DNA of 64,000 nucleotides from Cristatella mucedo (lineage: Eukaryota > Bryozoa > Phylactolaemata > Cristatellidae): assembly GCA_009760855.2 (NCBI GenBank), contig WPIO01000034.1, forward strand, positions 1,629,001 to 1,693,000, read 5' to 3'. Below, piece after piece: positions 1-54,850 of this stretch; the first letter of the stretch is position 1; each line of letters starts with the position of its first letter. The notes under the pieces were generated by a model, which saw nothing but the letters and a program-made list of their open reading frames with translations, was not told the origin of the DNA and did not search any database. Both the position numbers and the translations under genes were made by a program.

Positions 1-75
1 CGCCTGCTCCTGTCTTCGCGTCTCCGTGAGACTCCATTAGCGCTGCTGCAGCCGGAGACACAGTGTCATAACACG
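1..75 (+). repeat. LTR-like terminal repeat fragment
   Basis: This stretch matches, in opposite orientation, the sequence at about 15628-15700. Shared blocks include CTCCGTGAGACTCCAT (here) and CTCCATGAGACTCCAC (there), then GCTGCTGCAGC and GGAGACACAG. It ends in ...CATAACA, and the 15.6-kb copy ends in ...ACATAACA. A terminal ACA, and an AATAAA upstream of the shared part in the second copy, suit the right end of an LTR, but no left end (TGT) or internal protein was identified. It is cut by the window edge. It could also be another kind of dispersed repeat. Confidence 0.4.
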
Positions 76-176
76 GGCAATCCTCAAATGGCATCTGCAA
101 ACTGTGCTGACGGACGTAAAGGTTATTGTGCTGCTATAGCAATGAGGCTGTTAAATCGGCTAGCCTTATCAATTTT
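76..176 (+). mobile_element. SINE-2 3' fragment
   Basis: The block starting GGGCAATCCT and ending ATGAGGCTGTTAAATCGGCT resembles the 3' half of the full tRNA-derived SINE at 16462-16640, which has GGGCAATCCT and ATGAGGCTGTTAAATCAGCT in the same order. The tRNA-like head is missing. The fragment directly abuts the LTR-like end on its left. Confidence 0.55.
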
Positions 177-1596
177 ACGCTCTATACAATTTAATAATCC
201 TGGTCGCTAGCACTGTATATGTGTGCTTTGGTGGCATCGTTCAATCGTTTACTGTTATGAGTCGTTCGCCACTGCTTCCCTGTGAATATCGCCATAAAAA
301 CTTATCGGCATAAAAATACGACCCTTACTGTACGGGCTATCTATAAAGGACTGCAACATCACCGCTTTATTAATGATGCTGGCCAAGGCTGAACTTCACG
401 GTTGAGAAATTGGGAAATCCTATTGGTGGGTAGAGGCTACGAATTCACACAGCGCACAACTTGCTGCTCGAACAAGACTGTTCTTCTATTGAATAACTTG
501 CAATCACGTTACCGAACTTTTGTCGACCCCGTTACGTTGGCGAGGACTATCTGAGTGCCAACGATTCCTTTTTGATGCACTGGCATAAAAGACAACTTAC
601 CGCTTGTTTGTCGCCTGCTTTTTGCGTTTCGACCACTTCATCCGCGGATTGTAGACTTAGGGGAGTCTTTTTGTCGAAAGCTTTGGGGTCTATTTGCTAG
701 TTCTACTTTTGTGCAATCAAGATGTGACCTTTCAGAACGTAATGCCGTTAGCCACGTGCCCTGCACGCTGAAACCCTCGTGAAATTACTTATTTTTAAGT
801 TCATGAGTCGGCGAAATGTGGTGAAAATAAAAAGATGGGATGCTGGTTCAATTCGTAATAGCTTTAATGTTTGAAAAGTAGTCTGTTAAATGATTTCGGA
901 CTGCGGAGCCAAACGCTTCGCAAAAGCAAACTAGCTTACTTCCACGGTATGCACTACATGTATAGACTACACTCGTGCTAACTTCTGTGCTCGAGAAAGC
1001 GTGCATCTGAGCAGCTCTTTGGACTCATCAGCTCTGGGTGAAGACGCTCATACAACCGGTATAATTCGCATGACTGTGACCCCTCAATTCCTAAGGGGTG
1101 TAGTGTGGATTCGAATGGCAATTCTAGAGCATTTTAAAGCACTCCTCAGAGCCCGTCAAAAGCGCTAGCAGCCAGCAGACGGACCTGCCTCATGCGACCA
1201 CTCAGCAGGGAGGGTCTTCGGAGTAAACCTTCGTAAGCCTTTACTTAACTATTCGGATCCGAGGACTGGGGACAGGTCAAATAAGGGTGAGGGCCGACGA
1301 TATACCGCCAGGGACACGATGCACTTGCCGCCTCATAGATGAATATGAATTATGTCATTTCACTGTGTGCGAACCTTTTCGTTTATTGGTCGTGGTAACG
1401 CTGGGAGTTGACTGACTTAAGCCGTTAAGGTTTGACCTATGACAGTCTCGAAGAAATGCAACAATGTTTACCCGAGCTTATTTTGATATCTGAAGTGAAG
1501 GTGCATAGACAGGCTCTCAGCTGAGCCTTCTTCGATGTCCGATAGGTATTATGTATAGTAATAATGCAGCTTTTGGCCAGATAACGTTTTTCACTA
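177..1596. other. Gene-free flank, nothing recognised
   Basis: No convincing open frame, repeat family, RNA gene or splice-framed exon was seen in these 1.4 kb. Base composition is about even and there are frequent stops in all frames. Confidence 0.5.
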
Positions 1597-2018
1597 GTTA
1601 ATAATAATTATAATAATAATAATAATAAAGTACTTGGTAAAGCACTCTCAGAGAACTTAATCTCTTTCTAGGCACTTTAAATTGCTGCAAAGGGAAATGC
1701 AATTGAATGGTGAGTAAAATCATGCTTGAAAAACAAACAAAATGAATAACATGGTTAGGAGTGACATGCACAGGGTCAGCATGCAAATGTGGTTAGTGGC
1801 AGCATGCACATTGTCAGCACGCATAAGCACGTGAAGGAAGAATCACAGGTACCCACTAAATGCTGTCCTAAACAGGTGTGTTTTTAAGTTCCTTTTAAAT
1901 GTGGTCAGGTCAGGGGATGTTCTGACGCAGGTCGGGAGGGATTTCCAGGCTTTGGGAGCATACGAACTAAATGCACGGTCTCCAAAGGATGTAAGGTTTG
2001 TACGAGGTATTTCTAGAG
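1597..2018 (-). mobile_element. LINE-A 3' end, truncated relic
   Basis: Read on the - strand this is the last part of a CR1/L2-like non-LTR element: the remnant of the C-terminal coding end, the 3'UTR, the AAAGTGCC...GTGCTTT hairpin and an interrupted (ATT)n tail at 1597-1628. It aligns along its length with the copies at 10142 and 61347 (shared GGTCAGGTCAGGGGATGTTC and CACGGTCTCCAAAGGAT). The hairpin has lost CpG-like pairs (GCGCTTT to GCACTTT), so it is older than those copies. Confidence 0.8.
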
Positions 2019-2907
2019 TTGGACTAGCTCACTAGTTAGCTTAGTTCATTAGTACTTGGCATTGTGCATTCTCTTGTCTTGAGGCTTTATAAGCGCGGGA
2101 GTTCGAGTGTGCAACTCTGCTTTACATGCTTCCCTGTTAGGTAATGCTTAATTGGTCAAAATCGATCGAAACTAATGTCGCCGAAAGTTGTCTGAGAAGG
2201 TTTTGTGCAAGCAGTGGAAAGAGCGTTGAGAAGGAATGCCAAGGAAGCTGTAAGGGTCAAGCTCCTCACGGCCACCGAACTGCGGGAACCCCAGGCGAGC
2301 TCTGGTTTTTCAGGGGACTGTCGGAAGCTCTTCGGGATGCAGTTATATCAGTAAGGAACACGCCTCGCTCTACCGAAAATACCGTTTTCAGGCGAGGGCG
2401 TAGCTGCCCACACGAGTTTTCGCAACGTCCAGCAAATACTAATCAGCAGTGCCTCAAATTGGGATGCTGCGCACGGCTATTTCCGTCCGACCCAGTTCCC
2501 GGGCAGCTGCTACTTCCGGTGCCGAGGCCGGATTGTTGTTATTACTGCCAGCCGTACAAACGAGATCTATTGTTACCGTTGTGCCGGGCGATGCACTACG
2601 GTTGGCCGTGGAACCGGACTCGCCTCTATCAGTCGCCTATGGCGAGTTTGCATGCTGCCGCGGGACGAGCTGCTTCTTGCTGTGATGCGGTTAGTTGTCG
2701 TCTGGGCTTCCACGGCCACTGAACCGCCGCTGAAGCCGTTGCTGCTGCCGCGACACTACTTCCACTGCCGCCGCTAGTCATCGCAGTCGCAACCGCAGCC
2801 GAAGCTCCTAGGCCAAGCTCCTGTCGTTAGCTTCTAAAAAAGGGGACCCGAGAGCGTCTAACAGGAGGCTTGTCTGTAGCTGCTGCCGGTTTTGCTGCTG
2901 CGTCGAC
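2019..2907 (+). promoter_or_regulatory. Presumed promoter and 5'UTR of the cyclase gene
   Basis: From about 2250 the sequence becomes GC- and CpG-rich up to the start codon, as expected of a promoter/5'UTR next to a GC-rich first exon. An in-frame TAG at 2809-2811 lies upstream of the ATG at 2908, with no other in-frame ATG between. No TATA box or transcription start could be assigned. A long open frame at 2144-2722 shows no recognisable protein and is probably a chance reading of GC-rich DNA. Confidence 0.4.
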
Positions 2908-45514
<42,607 letters not shown>

Positions 45515-46610
45515 CCCACTGACGTCAGTGTCTCGCCACCTCTGACGAGCAAAGTGAGTGCAGGCATCGAGCTCTGCATCGCTCGTGTCTGTGCTGATAT
45601 GGTTGGCCATCGCCGAGCCTACTTTTGCCGTCCGACCTGACCTGGAAGTCGGCATGAACTTCGTCGCAACACGTCTTAGTGAAAATCTTCCCAGTTAGGC
45701 AGCTCAGGCTCGGCTGTAGCCGCAGTCGCTCCATGCATGAGCTCCAGTGCGCTATGCATGCACTTTCTATAAGCATTCGTTGCAGTCTGTCTCGGCCGCA
45801 GCCGAGGATGAGCACACAGCCGTCTGCCACTGCAGAGGAAAGACTGCACGTGCCCCCCACTGGTTTTGATTGTCTTCTTTTTTAACGGCTGCTTGTTATG
45901 CTGGTTTAATTTCTATTTTTTTTTGGCTTTTGCCAGCCCGAGTGTCGGCAGAGGGACGCGACTAAATTTTCCGTGGCTAACACTAACTCTGGCAAGTCTT
46001 TTGACTGTCTTGTTGGCACCAAGTGGCACCACGTGACTGGTGGCATGCTGGTGCTCATTGAGCAGTTGATGCGCACAAATGCTGCTGCTGTTGGACGACC
46101 GTGCTTTTCCAGAAAGCATGAGCACAAGTTGATGGACCGAGAGATCGGCACCGAGTCTCTAGATGCGCTGCTTTGTTATGAATCGAGAATCGTCGACGCT
46201 ATGTGCTTATGCTCGTGGTAGTCACATGTGCACTGTCATACGTGCCGGAGCGTTGCGCACACGATACAAGTTTTTAATGATTTTTTCCATCAAGGAGCCT
46301 CCTTTCCTGCTCACTTGGAGATAGATTTTTCTTTGTTTTGACATGTTCTCTTGCGTCCCGGCTTTCCATCTGGCTTTCCATCTGTGTACTCGAACCTCTT
46401 ACAATATAAGCTACTGTTTACAAGGGTGTGACGCCTGTTGTGAACAGCTTTGTTGTATGCTACTAGTGCCTTATTTGCGATATGCCGAAAGGCAGTACAT
46501 TCCACTTGAAAGCGCCCAAACTGGTTTCACTGTGGCATGATTGTGCAACCATGCCACATGCACAGCCTTGCATGTCCTCGCGAATAAAACGCCAAGCAGC
46601 ACGGCTTCGG
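45515..46610 (+). other. Presumed 3'UTR of the cyclase gene
   Basis: No repeat family and no open frame with a recognisable product. The region stays moderately GC-rich up to about 45850 and includes T-rich runs at 45880-45930. An AATAAA lies at 46583. The transcript end is unknown. Confidence 0.45.
46583..46588 (+). promoter_or_regulatory. Candidate poly(A) signal AATAAA
   Basis: A canonical hexamer on the + strand, about 1.07 kb after the cyclase stop. An AATTTTT-like T/G-rich element within 60 bp downstream is weak, so the use of this site is only likely. Confidence 0.35.
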
Positions 46611-47633
46611 CCAGTAGCTGCAAACCTTTTAAATGGAGGGGGTGGTACATGCTATTTGTTTTAGCATTTCAAAACAGGTTTCTGATTCGTGTGCATTGTA
46701 TGTAGATTCCAACTCTACACAATCTTTCAAGAGCCTTACGAATATTGAAAATATGCTGTAGTGGCTTCCACACTACAGTACGTTGCCACGAGCCACGTTG
46801 CTCCCACACGGTGCTCGTCCTTGCCGTCCTTGCCTGACAAGCGCAAAGGAAGCTTGCACCACCAAGCACTTGCACGAGCCGTAGATGCTGCCTCGGTAAG
46901 CGCAGGCATTCTCCAGGTAGCAGAGCACGGTAGCGATAAAGAGCACTCATACCTTAACGTGACAGGTCCAGTCTTTAGCATAGAGCAGTCTATTGAATAA
47001 CCGCAGGGGCTACATCTTGACACCTCTCCAGCCATAGCATACGACTCATTCGGTCGTGGCCCAAAGCATGTGAGACTATGACAAACGGCAACTTGTAATA
47101 ATGTGGTCATGCTTTCTTTGCTGCATCTGTAAAGTGCCCAGGAATAGATTAGGTTCTGTGAGGGCGTTATCCAAATATATTATTATTATTATTATTAATC
47201 TCCGATGTTATCAAATCCAGCTTACAGCATTCAGTGTTTCACCGAACACCTTAAATTAGGACCCTCGGTGGGATGGTTAAAGAAGCTCAATAAAAACCAG
47301 CCACGGTAGGTTTCAATGTCCAGCTGCGTTTTCTTCGTACCGATGGCATAAATACAGCTAAACATATGCTTTGATCCTCCCGAGGACTCTAACATGTCAA
47401 GCTCTCCCATTTTCGTTGCGTCATGCATTTTTTGCCGACATCTGCTCTTTAATAGCAGCAAACTGTCTCAAATTGAATTACTATAAAACCAACTTACTAG
47501 TTATGGGTAAACGTGGGATTACTCTGAAATAGCAAAAGCTTTCCCTTAAAATTGGCTCGGCTAGCACATCTCCTGCAGCACCTGAACGACAACTGAGTAT
47601 CCTGCTCCAAAGTGACATGTAATGTACTGTAAT
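46611..47633 (+). other. Intergenic, with one LINE-A tail
   Basis: At 47118-47200 there is a LINE-A 3' tail on the + strand (TTTGCTGCATCTGTAAAGTG, hairpin remnant, (ATT)n). The remainder shows nothing recognisable. A frame at 46761-47000 has no known product. Confidence 0.55.
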
Positions 47634-48350
47634 GTATCTCCATCTATAACTCCACAAAGCCATAAAGACTATGTGGGTGTTACGCAGGAAAGTTTTGTAT
47701 AGCACTCTCACAGCCTAATCGGCTTTCGGTACGCATTTGGTAGCCAACATAAATCATCTCACCCAACAAAGAGAAAGTGGGAAGCATTGCAGAGTCAGGA
47801 GAGCAGTTGAGGTAGTGAGTAGCATGGAAGTAGCAGCTCAGACCCGCAGAAAAGGATGAGCCGTAGTCGGCAGCAGGTGTGTAGTTGTCGTTGCATAAGA
47901 ATGGTAGAAGCAAGTTCCACAGTCTAGGAGCTGCAGAGCTAAAGCGTCTGTCACCAACGGTCTTAAAGCAGAGGAATGGAGCACCTAATTTATTGTCCAC
48001 ACAGGAACTGAGGGTACGATGAGGCTCAAACTGGTGCAGCAGTTCAGCTAGGTGCGAAGGACCCAAGCCGTGGTGGGTCAGCGTAAGCACTTTGCTCTGT
48101 ATCTGTTGATCAACTAGCAGCGATCCCTGCTTCTTTAGCAAAAGAAACATGTGATCAAGCCTTTGAGACTTGAAGACTAGCCTTGCAACCATATTCATAG
48201 CCAGCTGTAGTGGCCCAGTTGCTTTTTTTTGGTAGCCAGCCAAAAGGGAATTACAGCAATGAAGTCGAGACAGAACTAATGAGCTAGTTAAATTGTTTGC
48301 AAGCCACGGTGGAAGACAGCTCCTCTTGACAGACGACTGCATCATCTCCG
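47634..48350 (-). mobile_element. LINE-B, 5'-truncated 3' copy
   Basis: A 221-codon - strand frame (48345-47680), the longest open LINE-B stretch here: SSVKRSCLPPWLANNL, RLHCCNSLLAGYQKKATG, QLAMNMVARLVFKSQRLDH, LLHQFEPHRTLSSCVDNKLG, VGDRRFSSAAPRLWN and CESAIQNFPA. The 3' end GGAGATACATTACAGTACAT (47613-47640) shows a short tandem tail. It is truncated at about 48350. Confidence 0.92.
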
Positions 48351-48394
48351 CAATGAAGTCTGCTTAGTTTCAGCTGTGTAACATTGGACAAATT

Positions 48395-49250
48395 CGGGTT
48401 TGCTTAGACAGGGAAACCACATGCACGTCGGTCTACGCATTATCCGTGCATTTGTGACATCTTGTCCCGGCTTATGTAACTCACTGCTCGGAGGTCCACC
48501 GGGCTGTGTGTATAGGTGCTCACTGTTGGTGCAAGATCCTGCATGTGGGCTTGTCTGTCGTGAGCTCTGCAGTTGTCACGTTGCACCATGTTTCACCGAC
48601 CTTCACAGGGTCTCAATCAAGCAACGTATCGACTGCAATGTCTGTTACACACTTTTAGGTCGCACAGTTTCCTGGCTCCAGCATCTATCAGAATAAGCTG
48701 GCGCCGTGATGGTACACTAGGTAAGGCGGTTGCTTTCACGACCTCGGTTCCGAGGTCGTGGGTTCGATTCCTGCGGTGGGCGATCCTTTATCGCCACTGC
48801 GAGCGGCGGTGAAAACCGTGAAGGCTTTTCTGGCGCCATAAAAAGAGGCTGTTTAATCAGTTAGGATTTAATTATTTATAGCTCCCCGACCAAACTAGTG
48901 GCACCCAATCATAAGCTCTTCTGTCTCGAGTCGTTTAGCTAATCCCAGAATCAACCTCAAAGCCTCTGGAGACAATATCTTTCGTTTGAATGCTCTCAAA
49001 AAGCTAAAAGTCACCGCTGAGAGCCGTCACGATATACCCTGACTCTAGGGCATTTAAAAAGAACATACAACCCTTCTTTTTACCAGCAATATTTGCAGGG
49101 TCCTGGCGTATTGCCTTTCGAGTACTTTAGGAGGGTTAACAGTGTGCAAGCCGTCACCAGCCAAATCGGCAAGCTTATTCAGCATACCTAAGTTGCCAGG
49201 AAAGAGACCCAGTTCTCTCAGGGTGCTATAACAATGCATTGTTACAATTA
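48395..49250 (+). mobile_element. LINE-A relic, split by a SINE-2
   Basis: The + strand keeps IIRAFVTSCPGLCNSLL, LVQDPACGLVCREL, LHRVSIKQRIDCNV up to about 48696, and after the SINE-2 resumes with RINLKASGDNIFRLNALK (about 48950), matching TNLKSFGDRAFSSYAPK, and a tail with AGTTCTCTCAGGGTGCTATA at 49210-49235. The order of blocks on either side shows one older element interrupted by the SINE. Confidence 0.75.
48702..48880 (+). mobile_element. SINE-2 (tRNA-derived), full copy nested in LINE-A
   Basis: ATGGTACACTAGGTAAGGCG (A-box region), GTGGGTTCGATTCCTGC (B box), GGGCGATCCTTTATCGCC, GCGGTGAAAACCGTGAAGGC and AGAGGCTGTTTAATCAGTTA. A strong hairpin ACGACCTCGG/CCGAGGTCGT sits where the anticodon arm would be. 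It is not a functional tRNA, because the acceptor ends do not pair. Confidence 0.85.
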
Positions 49251-50265
49251 TTTTTATTGCTAACGAGTTCTACTTTTGATGGAAATATGGCCGAAAAAGC
49301 TATGTAAAAAGTATGATATGCTAGTACTATGGCCTGCATTGTGGATGCTGAGGTTGACAGCTGAGCCTCGCTAAGGAAAAATGAGTTGGCCACTGAATTA
49401 GAATAGGGCCGCCTATGAAATAGACACGATAAGTTGTGACCTATGAATAGCGCTATGCATGATTATGCATGAACGAGATTATTGTCTTACCTATAGCCTG
49501 GCTGCTATATAAGGCATGGTCCTGACCACTGTCCCTCTCTTGAAGCAACGGCCTGCTGGTCAGTGAGTCCTGGTACTGAGCAAGAGCTACTGGGAGCCTG
49601 TTGGCGAGTCAATTGGAAGTCGCCTGCCGTATCAGCCGTAGTGTGCAGACTAGTGTTTGTGATTTTTCTTCTTTGGCGATGTTGCTAGTGGTGCGTTTGG
49701 AATATCGAGCACTGTGTCGATATCATTGGCATATTGCCAGCTTCGGGTCTTCACTGCAGGCCGTCTGCCGCTACCCGAACTAGTGACAGTCGCACGATGG
49801 TAAAACCACTAGAGAGTCAGTAGTGGGCAAAACTCTAGGTCGAGTCTCGGAAATACAGAAAACTTCGATCAACAACCAGCCTTCTTCGCCACCACAAGGC
49901 TAGGGCAATTACCATGTCACCACACTGAACGTTTCCAAAACATGGCTTCTCATCAGGTGCAAGATACGATGGCTGTACACTATCCTACGATTGGCTGTAC
50001 AGCTAAAGTCAGCAGCATTCGTAGAATCGCACAATGGTAAAGCTGCCGGTTCAGCATCAGAGGAACGGTTAGTTATTTCCTCAAAGTTAGCCGGATTGGA
50101 GTCCCGAATTAAGTTACAAAAACGGGTTACACAAACGGCCCAAAGACGACCTCAGTGTATTGATGAGAACTCGAGAGGAGCCCTCACCTCGACACGCACT
50201 GGCAGACGTCCGGCTGCACATCCTTTTCCAAAACCCACCACTTCTAGAGCGTGCCTACCGCTGCA
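49251..50265. other. Intergenic, nothing recognised
   Basis: No repeat family, RNA gene or splice-framed exon was identified in this 1 kb. Frames here are short or without recognisable product. Confidence 0.5.
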
Positions 50266-50425
50266 TTCCTAGGGGTAAGATGCACGCACGTCACGACGCA
50301 GGTCGCTGGTTCGAGTCTAGCAGGAGGCAGTTTCTTAATTACAACTGCCAGCGGGATTGACAGTGCTACACTTTCTCACCACTGCATGAAGAAGTTGGTT
50401 AAATTAGCTACTCTTTACTTGTCTG
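50266..50425 (+). mobile_element. SINE-2, diverged copy
   Basis: GGTAAGATGCACGC, CGCTGGTTCGAGTCTAGCAG (B box), then a body ending GAAGTTGGTTAAATTAGCTA, comparable to AGGCTGTTAAATCAGCTAG of the better copies. Confidence 0.55.
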
Positions 50426-50616
50426 ATCGCCCTTGATGTATTCGCGGGTAGTCCTATTAAGGAAAGTCCTGCTGCAGTCGCTAGCCCACTCAAGTTCCTG
50501 CTTTCTAATAATGTTAGCATTACTCGTGCTGCACTGTAGACTATCAGGTGGATTTTAAAGCCAAAAACTGCAGCTAGCAATTGGTTCAACAATTGTGCAC
50601 CTGTGAAATTACCCCT

Positions 50617-50700
50617 GGATCATTGCCAAGGGCTAAGGTGCTGGCTCTGCCTGACCAAGGTCGCGGGTTCAAGTTCAGCACTGGGTGATCTTTTATTTTG
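50617..50700 (+). mobile_element. SINE-2-like head fragment
   Basis: GCCAAGGGCTAAGGTGCTGG and GTCGCGGGTTCAAGTTCAGC give A- and B-box-like blocks, then GGGTGATCTTTTATTTTGAG like the body start GGGCGATCCTTTATCG. The remainder is lost. Confidence 0.5.
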
Positions 50701-50904
50701 AGTGAGCGGAGCGAATGCTTGGCCAGCTCCAGGCTTCTGCTCGTCACTAGGCTTACCCTCGGTCAACACCGTTGCCACAGAGGCAGAATGGACAAGCAGC
50801 TTTGCGTCGCCGCACGATGCGACGTTGCTGCCTGCGTGACATGGCCAGACTTTGCCGTACCCGGCCCAGTCTCTACAACGATCGTGCCGATGTGCGTTGG
50901 CCGA

Positions 50905-50995
50905 TCGTGCTTCCTTTGCAGCAAATGCAAAGTACCTAGAAGCAGACCGAGTTCTCTGAGGGCGCTAAAAAACGTTTAATAATAATAATTATATT
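50905..50995 (+). mobile_element. LINE-A 3' tail fragment
   Basis: TTTGCAGCAAATGCAAAGTA, CCTAGAAGCAGACCGAGTTC and TCTGAGGGCGCTAAAAAACG, then AATAATAATAATT. This is the hairpin and tail with nothing upstream of it. Confidence 0.65.
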
Positions 50996-53857
50996 TATTT
51001 TTGTTATCATTATGGTCCCCTGAAAGCGTTCGCAATAGCCGCCAAGGCTCCTCTGCAGCTATGCAAGGAATGAAATCGTCGGATCAGCTAATTGCACTCG
51101 GAGCTCATTACTTGGCAAGGCCTGGTGGACAGCGGAGGACGAGGGCGTGCTTCGCTGGTCGCAGCTGGGATCCACCTGCTGGGATCCGGAGACCGCTCCC
51201 AGTAGGGTATATCTATTGGATATCTACTCAGGTACGGTTAGCTGTTATCGATCTAGTGCGTCCGAGCCTCACGTAGCTCACCAGTAAGAATTGTGGACCG
51301 TCACATTTGAGCAAGGGCTATGCATTTCTCACGATCCATCCACTAGCACTCCTAGTAGAGAACCTCGACTGGGACTCTCTGCCTGGACCAGTCGACATTA
51401 ATCCACTGCCTCCTCGCATTTCTCGCCAGACTAGCCTCATATGCTTATCCGTAACACTTACGTATCCGACAGCTCGATCTAGCTAACTTTTTTTAGCCAG
51501 CTCCACCAAAGCCGGGTGGCCCCACCAGGGTTGCTGCCTGTCGTACAGATCTGCCGGTCTATGCAGATTAAAGATGGCCGCATCACATCTAGAGGTTTGT
51601 GCAATGGCTTGTCTTCGCTATGCAGCGTCTCTATTGACAGGGGAGGTGGAAACAACTTTTTTTCTAAAATGAGGCTGGAGCATTCTAGAATGAGCATGCT
51701 CATTGTCGGATTCCCTAGGTGTTGTTTTTGAAAAAAGCGACAGTATTTTTAACTTAGCCTAAGAGATAATGTTATTTCGGCACATTCGAGAGGTGACACA
51801 CCCCTTTGGGCCTTCCGAGTGGCATTTCTTTCCCGTATTTTGAGAGAAACTTCTGGATAGTACTCCTTCTGCATTGAGCTTCGGTTTTTGTAAGACGTTT
51901 AAATGTTGAGCGTTAAAATAAACCAGACTTAGCGAAGAACTTTTTGTAGGAGCCGCGCCAGCGAGATTTTGACGGGATATTGACATTGCGCCACCATCCG
52001 CACTAGGTTGAGGGTTCGGCAAGTGCCAAAAGTCGTACCGGCTACCTACGTACCGGCTTTCGAAGAGAAAGGAAACTGGGACATTTTCAGCCTTCTACCA
52101 ATTTCCGAAAGTTCCGTATGAAAGCTGCGAAAGGATTCACGAAACTCAGATTATATTTCAACTTAAATTTATATTTCCTTGTTTCTATTGTGGGATGGAG
52201 ACGTAGCGGCTCCTGCAGTTTGCTGCCGCAATCGAATCGGCAAAGGTCACAGGTCGTGAACACCGTGCCAGCCACTAAGGGCAAGGTGTACTAAGACCCA
52301 ATGGGGGGGGGGAGTAGGCGTTCGTGGAGAATTTCAGCCATGAGTCAAACGACATTATTCCACAAAATGGTTGACTAGTGCTATCGTAGATAGCAATGGT
52401 GGTATTGCATAAATAGCATCATGTGGTACGGTAAATATTGACCTCGTCACTGCTCGAAGCCGGCTTGCTCGACCGGCAGCAACAGCTGGCTACCCAACCT
52501 ATTGCACGATATCAGCGTGCAAGCCAGACGCGTGTCGAAAACGCACCTGTCTTGTCGAGGCAAAGATAATCTTCTCTCTCCCACTGCTTGAGCTAAGTGG
52601 ACGCTATTCTGACCTCAGTAGGCCTGATATGAACTCTCCATCTTTCTCCGATGGTGGCGAAATCAGCAGTCGACAACCAGACTAGCTGTTATGCTTAAGC
52701 AACAAACGCACATGCCAACGGACCTGTCGGCTGCTTTCCCGCTAATTATTGAATCATTCTTAGAGGTTGAGGTCAACGGCCGGTTTTGCTGCCAGGGCTC
52801 TGTAGTTGCTGTCTGACCACGTCAACTCCGCGTCTTGAGGGGTTCATTTCCTAAAATTCTTCTATATTACAACGGGATTTTGGCAAAAGGGACCACAGTC
52901 ATTGGAAGCAGCCATACTCTGAAGCTTCAGCTATGCAGCCCCCCCCCCACAGACAGCAGGCTAATGCCTGAAAATGCAGAGGATACCCACTGGAGAGCCA
53001 AGTAAGACAAACTCAGCATTCTGACCTCTGAAAGATTTCGGTGCCCGTGCAATAATGTCCTCCGAAGAGTAGCTGCCCAGCTCTCCACGAGCATGCATGG
53101 TTTTGCAATAAGTGCAGTGATTGAGGAATCTGAAAGAAAAATAAGCTATACGTGTACCAGAGACGGCTAGTCTCCCTTGGCTGGTTACAACAATGTCACC
53201 CAATATGGCAAACGACAGCAGTGGAAGTGACTCATGCCATGTCAAGCACCACGCCTGCCACGCTGTTAACGCTTGCTAATTACAGTACGACAGCCATCTA
53301 ATTGCCCAAAATCAAACCCGAAAAGCACGACAGACCAGCTGCATACCGATGATATAAGTCAAGCTGAAGTAGTTCGGAGGTGAAGGTGAAGGTGAAGCGA
53401 GAGGCGAGAAGAGGAGGAGGAGGATGAGGCCTAAAAGTGAGCGACGTCCGATCGAAGCCATCGAAGTGCCGCGTCAGTCAAACAAATACTGTGCATTTGA
53501 GCTTATTTTCGATTAATTGCGGGTTTACCGCAGCCTGCATGAAAATCTCTCGGGTGTTGCCCTACACAAAAGCTCTGCAGCTCTTGTTCCCACCCAGATA
53601 AAAATTCTGGCTCCGTCACGGTCACTGGGTTTACATGGACACATTGCTATTACCTTCGACCGGCCATTCGCTCAAGTACGAAGGCACGTGCTATCACCGA
53701 TCTAAGGAATCACACGAAATCAAACGGAATCAAAGGGAAATGGACTGAATTTCCATATGTGTAAGCTGCATTTCTCAATTTATCCTCTTTCTACTCTTGT
53801 TCTAGCTCTGCTTTGCTTCGGCAGGTACTTCCACAAAGCGCCGCCGTTCAACAGTTT
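50996..53857. other. Intergenic, nothing firmly recognised
   Basis: 2.9 kb without a repeat family I can name. A - strand frame at 53245-52961 (94 codons) and frames at 52022-51759 and 52284-52087 show no recognisable product or splice sites. A GGAGGTGAAGGTGAAGGTG run lies at 53380-53400. Short C and G runs occur at 52300 and 52940. Confidence 0.5.
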
Positions 53858-54850
53858 GGTGAGTGACAAAATCTTGAAGTCGGTGCCTTGCTTGAGTGGG
53901 AGCCAGTGCAGGTCGGCAAGAAGCGGCGTGATGTGGCAACTGCGACGCTCACTACAGACAAGCCTAGTTGCCGAGTTTTGCACCAGCTGTAATCGCTTGA
54001 GTTCACAGGCCGCTAGATCAGCAAGCGGTGAGCTACAGAAGTCAAGACAAGATGTCAAAATTGCATGGATCAAATGAGATTTGGCATCCCTGTCTAAACT
54101 ATCCCGAATTTTAGCAAAGTTATGTAGCTGAAAGTAGGCAGACTTAATTGTGGAGCTGATGAGGTCGTCTAACAAAAGGTTACTTTGGCACTTGGCACCT
54201 AGATTTCGTACATATTCAACAGGAGATACGCTGGCAGAGCCGATTTTGAGGGCTAGCTTTTCCAATTTCTGAACTACACTTAGTTTGCCCAAAACTATCA
54301 AGTTCGTTTTATCCTCATTTAATTTAAGAAAACTTGCGGCCATCCATTTGCGGATGTCATCAATACATACAGCAAGGGAATTGACGAAATTCGACATGCT
54401 GGAAGACTGGGGCGGATCAAAGCAAAGGTACAACTGAGTGTCATCCAAATAGAAGTGAGAGCCTAGATTGTCTCTGGCAATCACACCGGCAACAGCAAGA
54501 GTATAGACCGGGAAAAGAACGAGACCAAGCACAGAGCCCTGAGCTACCCTATATTTTAGATGTCCATCGAATGATTTTTATCTATTTACATCAATACTCT
54601 GTAGTCTTCCACTAAGATATCCCTGAACCATTGCAATGAAGTGCCGGTGATGACCAGGTGAGATGAGAGGCGCTCAAGAAGGACCTGGTGATCGATAGTA
54701 TCAGAAGCTGCACAAAGATCGAGCAAAACAGAGTACTCTCCTAAGTCTGCATTCCTAAGTAGGTCGTCATACATCCGAAGAAACGCTGACTCTGTTGAGT
54801 GATTAGCTCTAAAGCCGGACTCGAGCTTACTAGCAAGGTTTTTTAGGTAT
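53858..54850 (-). mobile_element. LINE-A reverse transcriptase copy, defective
   Basis: A 250-codon - strand frame (54532-53780) has [12 protein letters not shown] at the catalytic site, where the first Asp is preceded by Leu instead of Ala (YADD to YLDD), then LKLNEDKTNLIVLG, LLDDLISSTIKSAYFQLHNF and LLADLHWLPLKQGTDFK. Upstream, LLDLCAASDTIDHQVLL has Cys-Ala for Ser-Ala. A frameshift near 54550 separates the two. The 3' end and the 5' end (about 54850) are both missing. Confidence 0.9.

Noticed and set aside
2144-2722. 192-codon + strand frame upstream of the cyclase
   Set aside because: No recognisable product or motif and no good start context. It is best read as promoter/5'UTR sequence.
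52961-53245. 94-codon - strand frame with a CTYC motif
   Set aside because: No family recognised, no splice sites that would extend it, and a length that can occur by chance.
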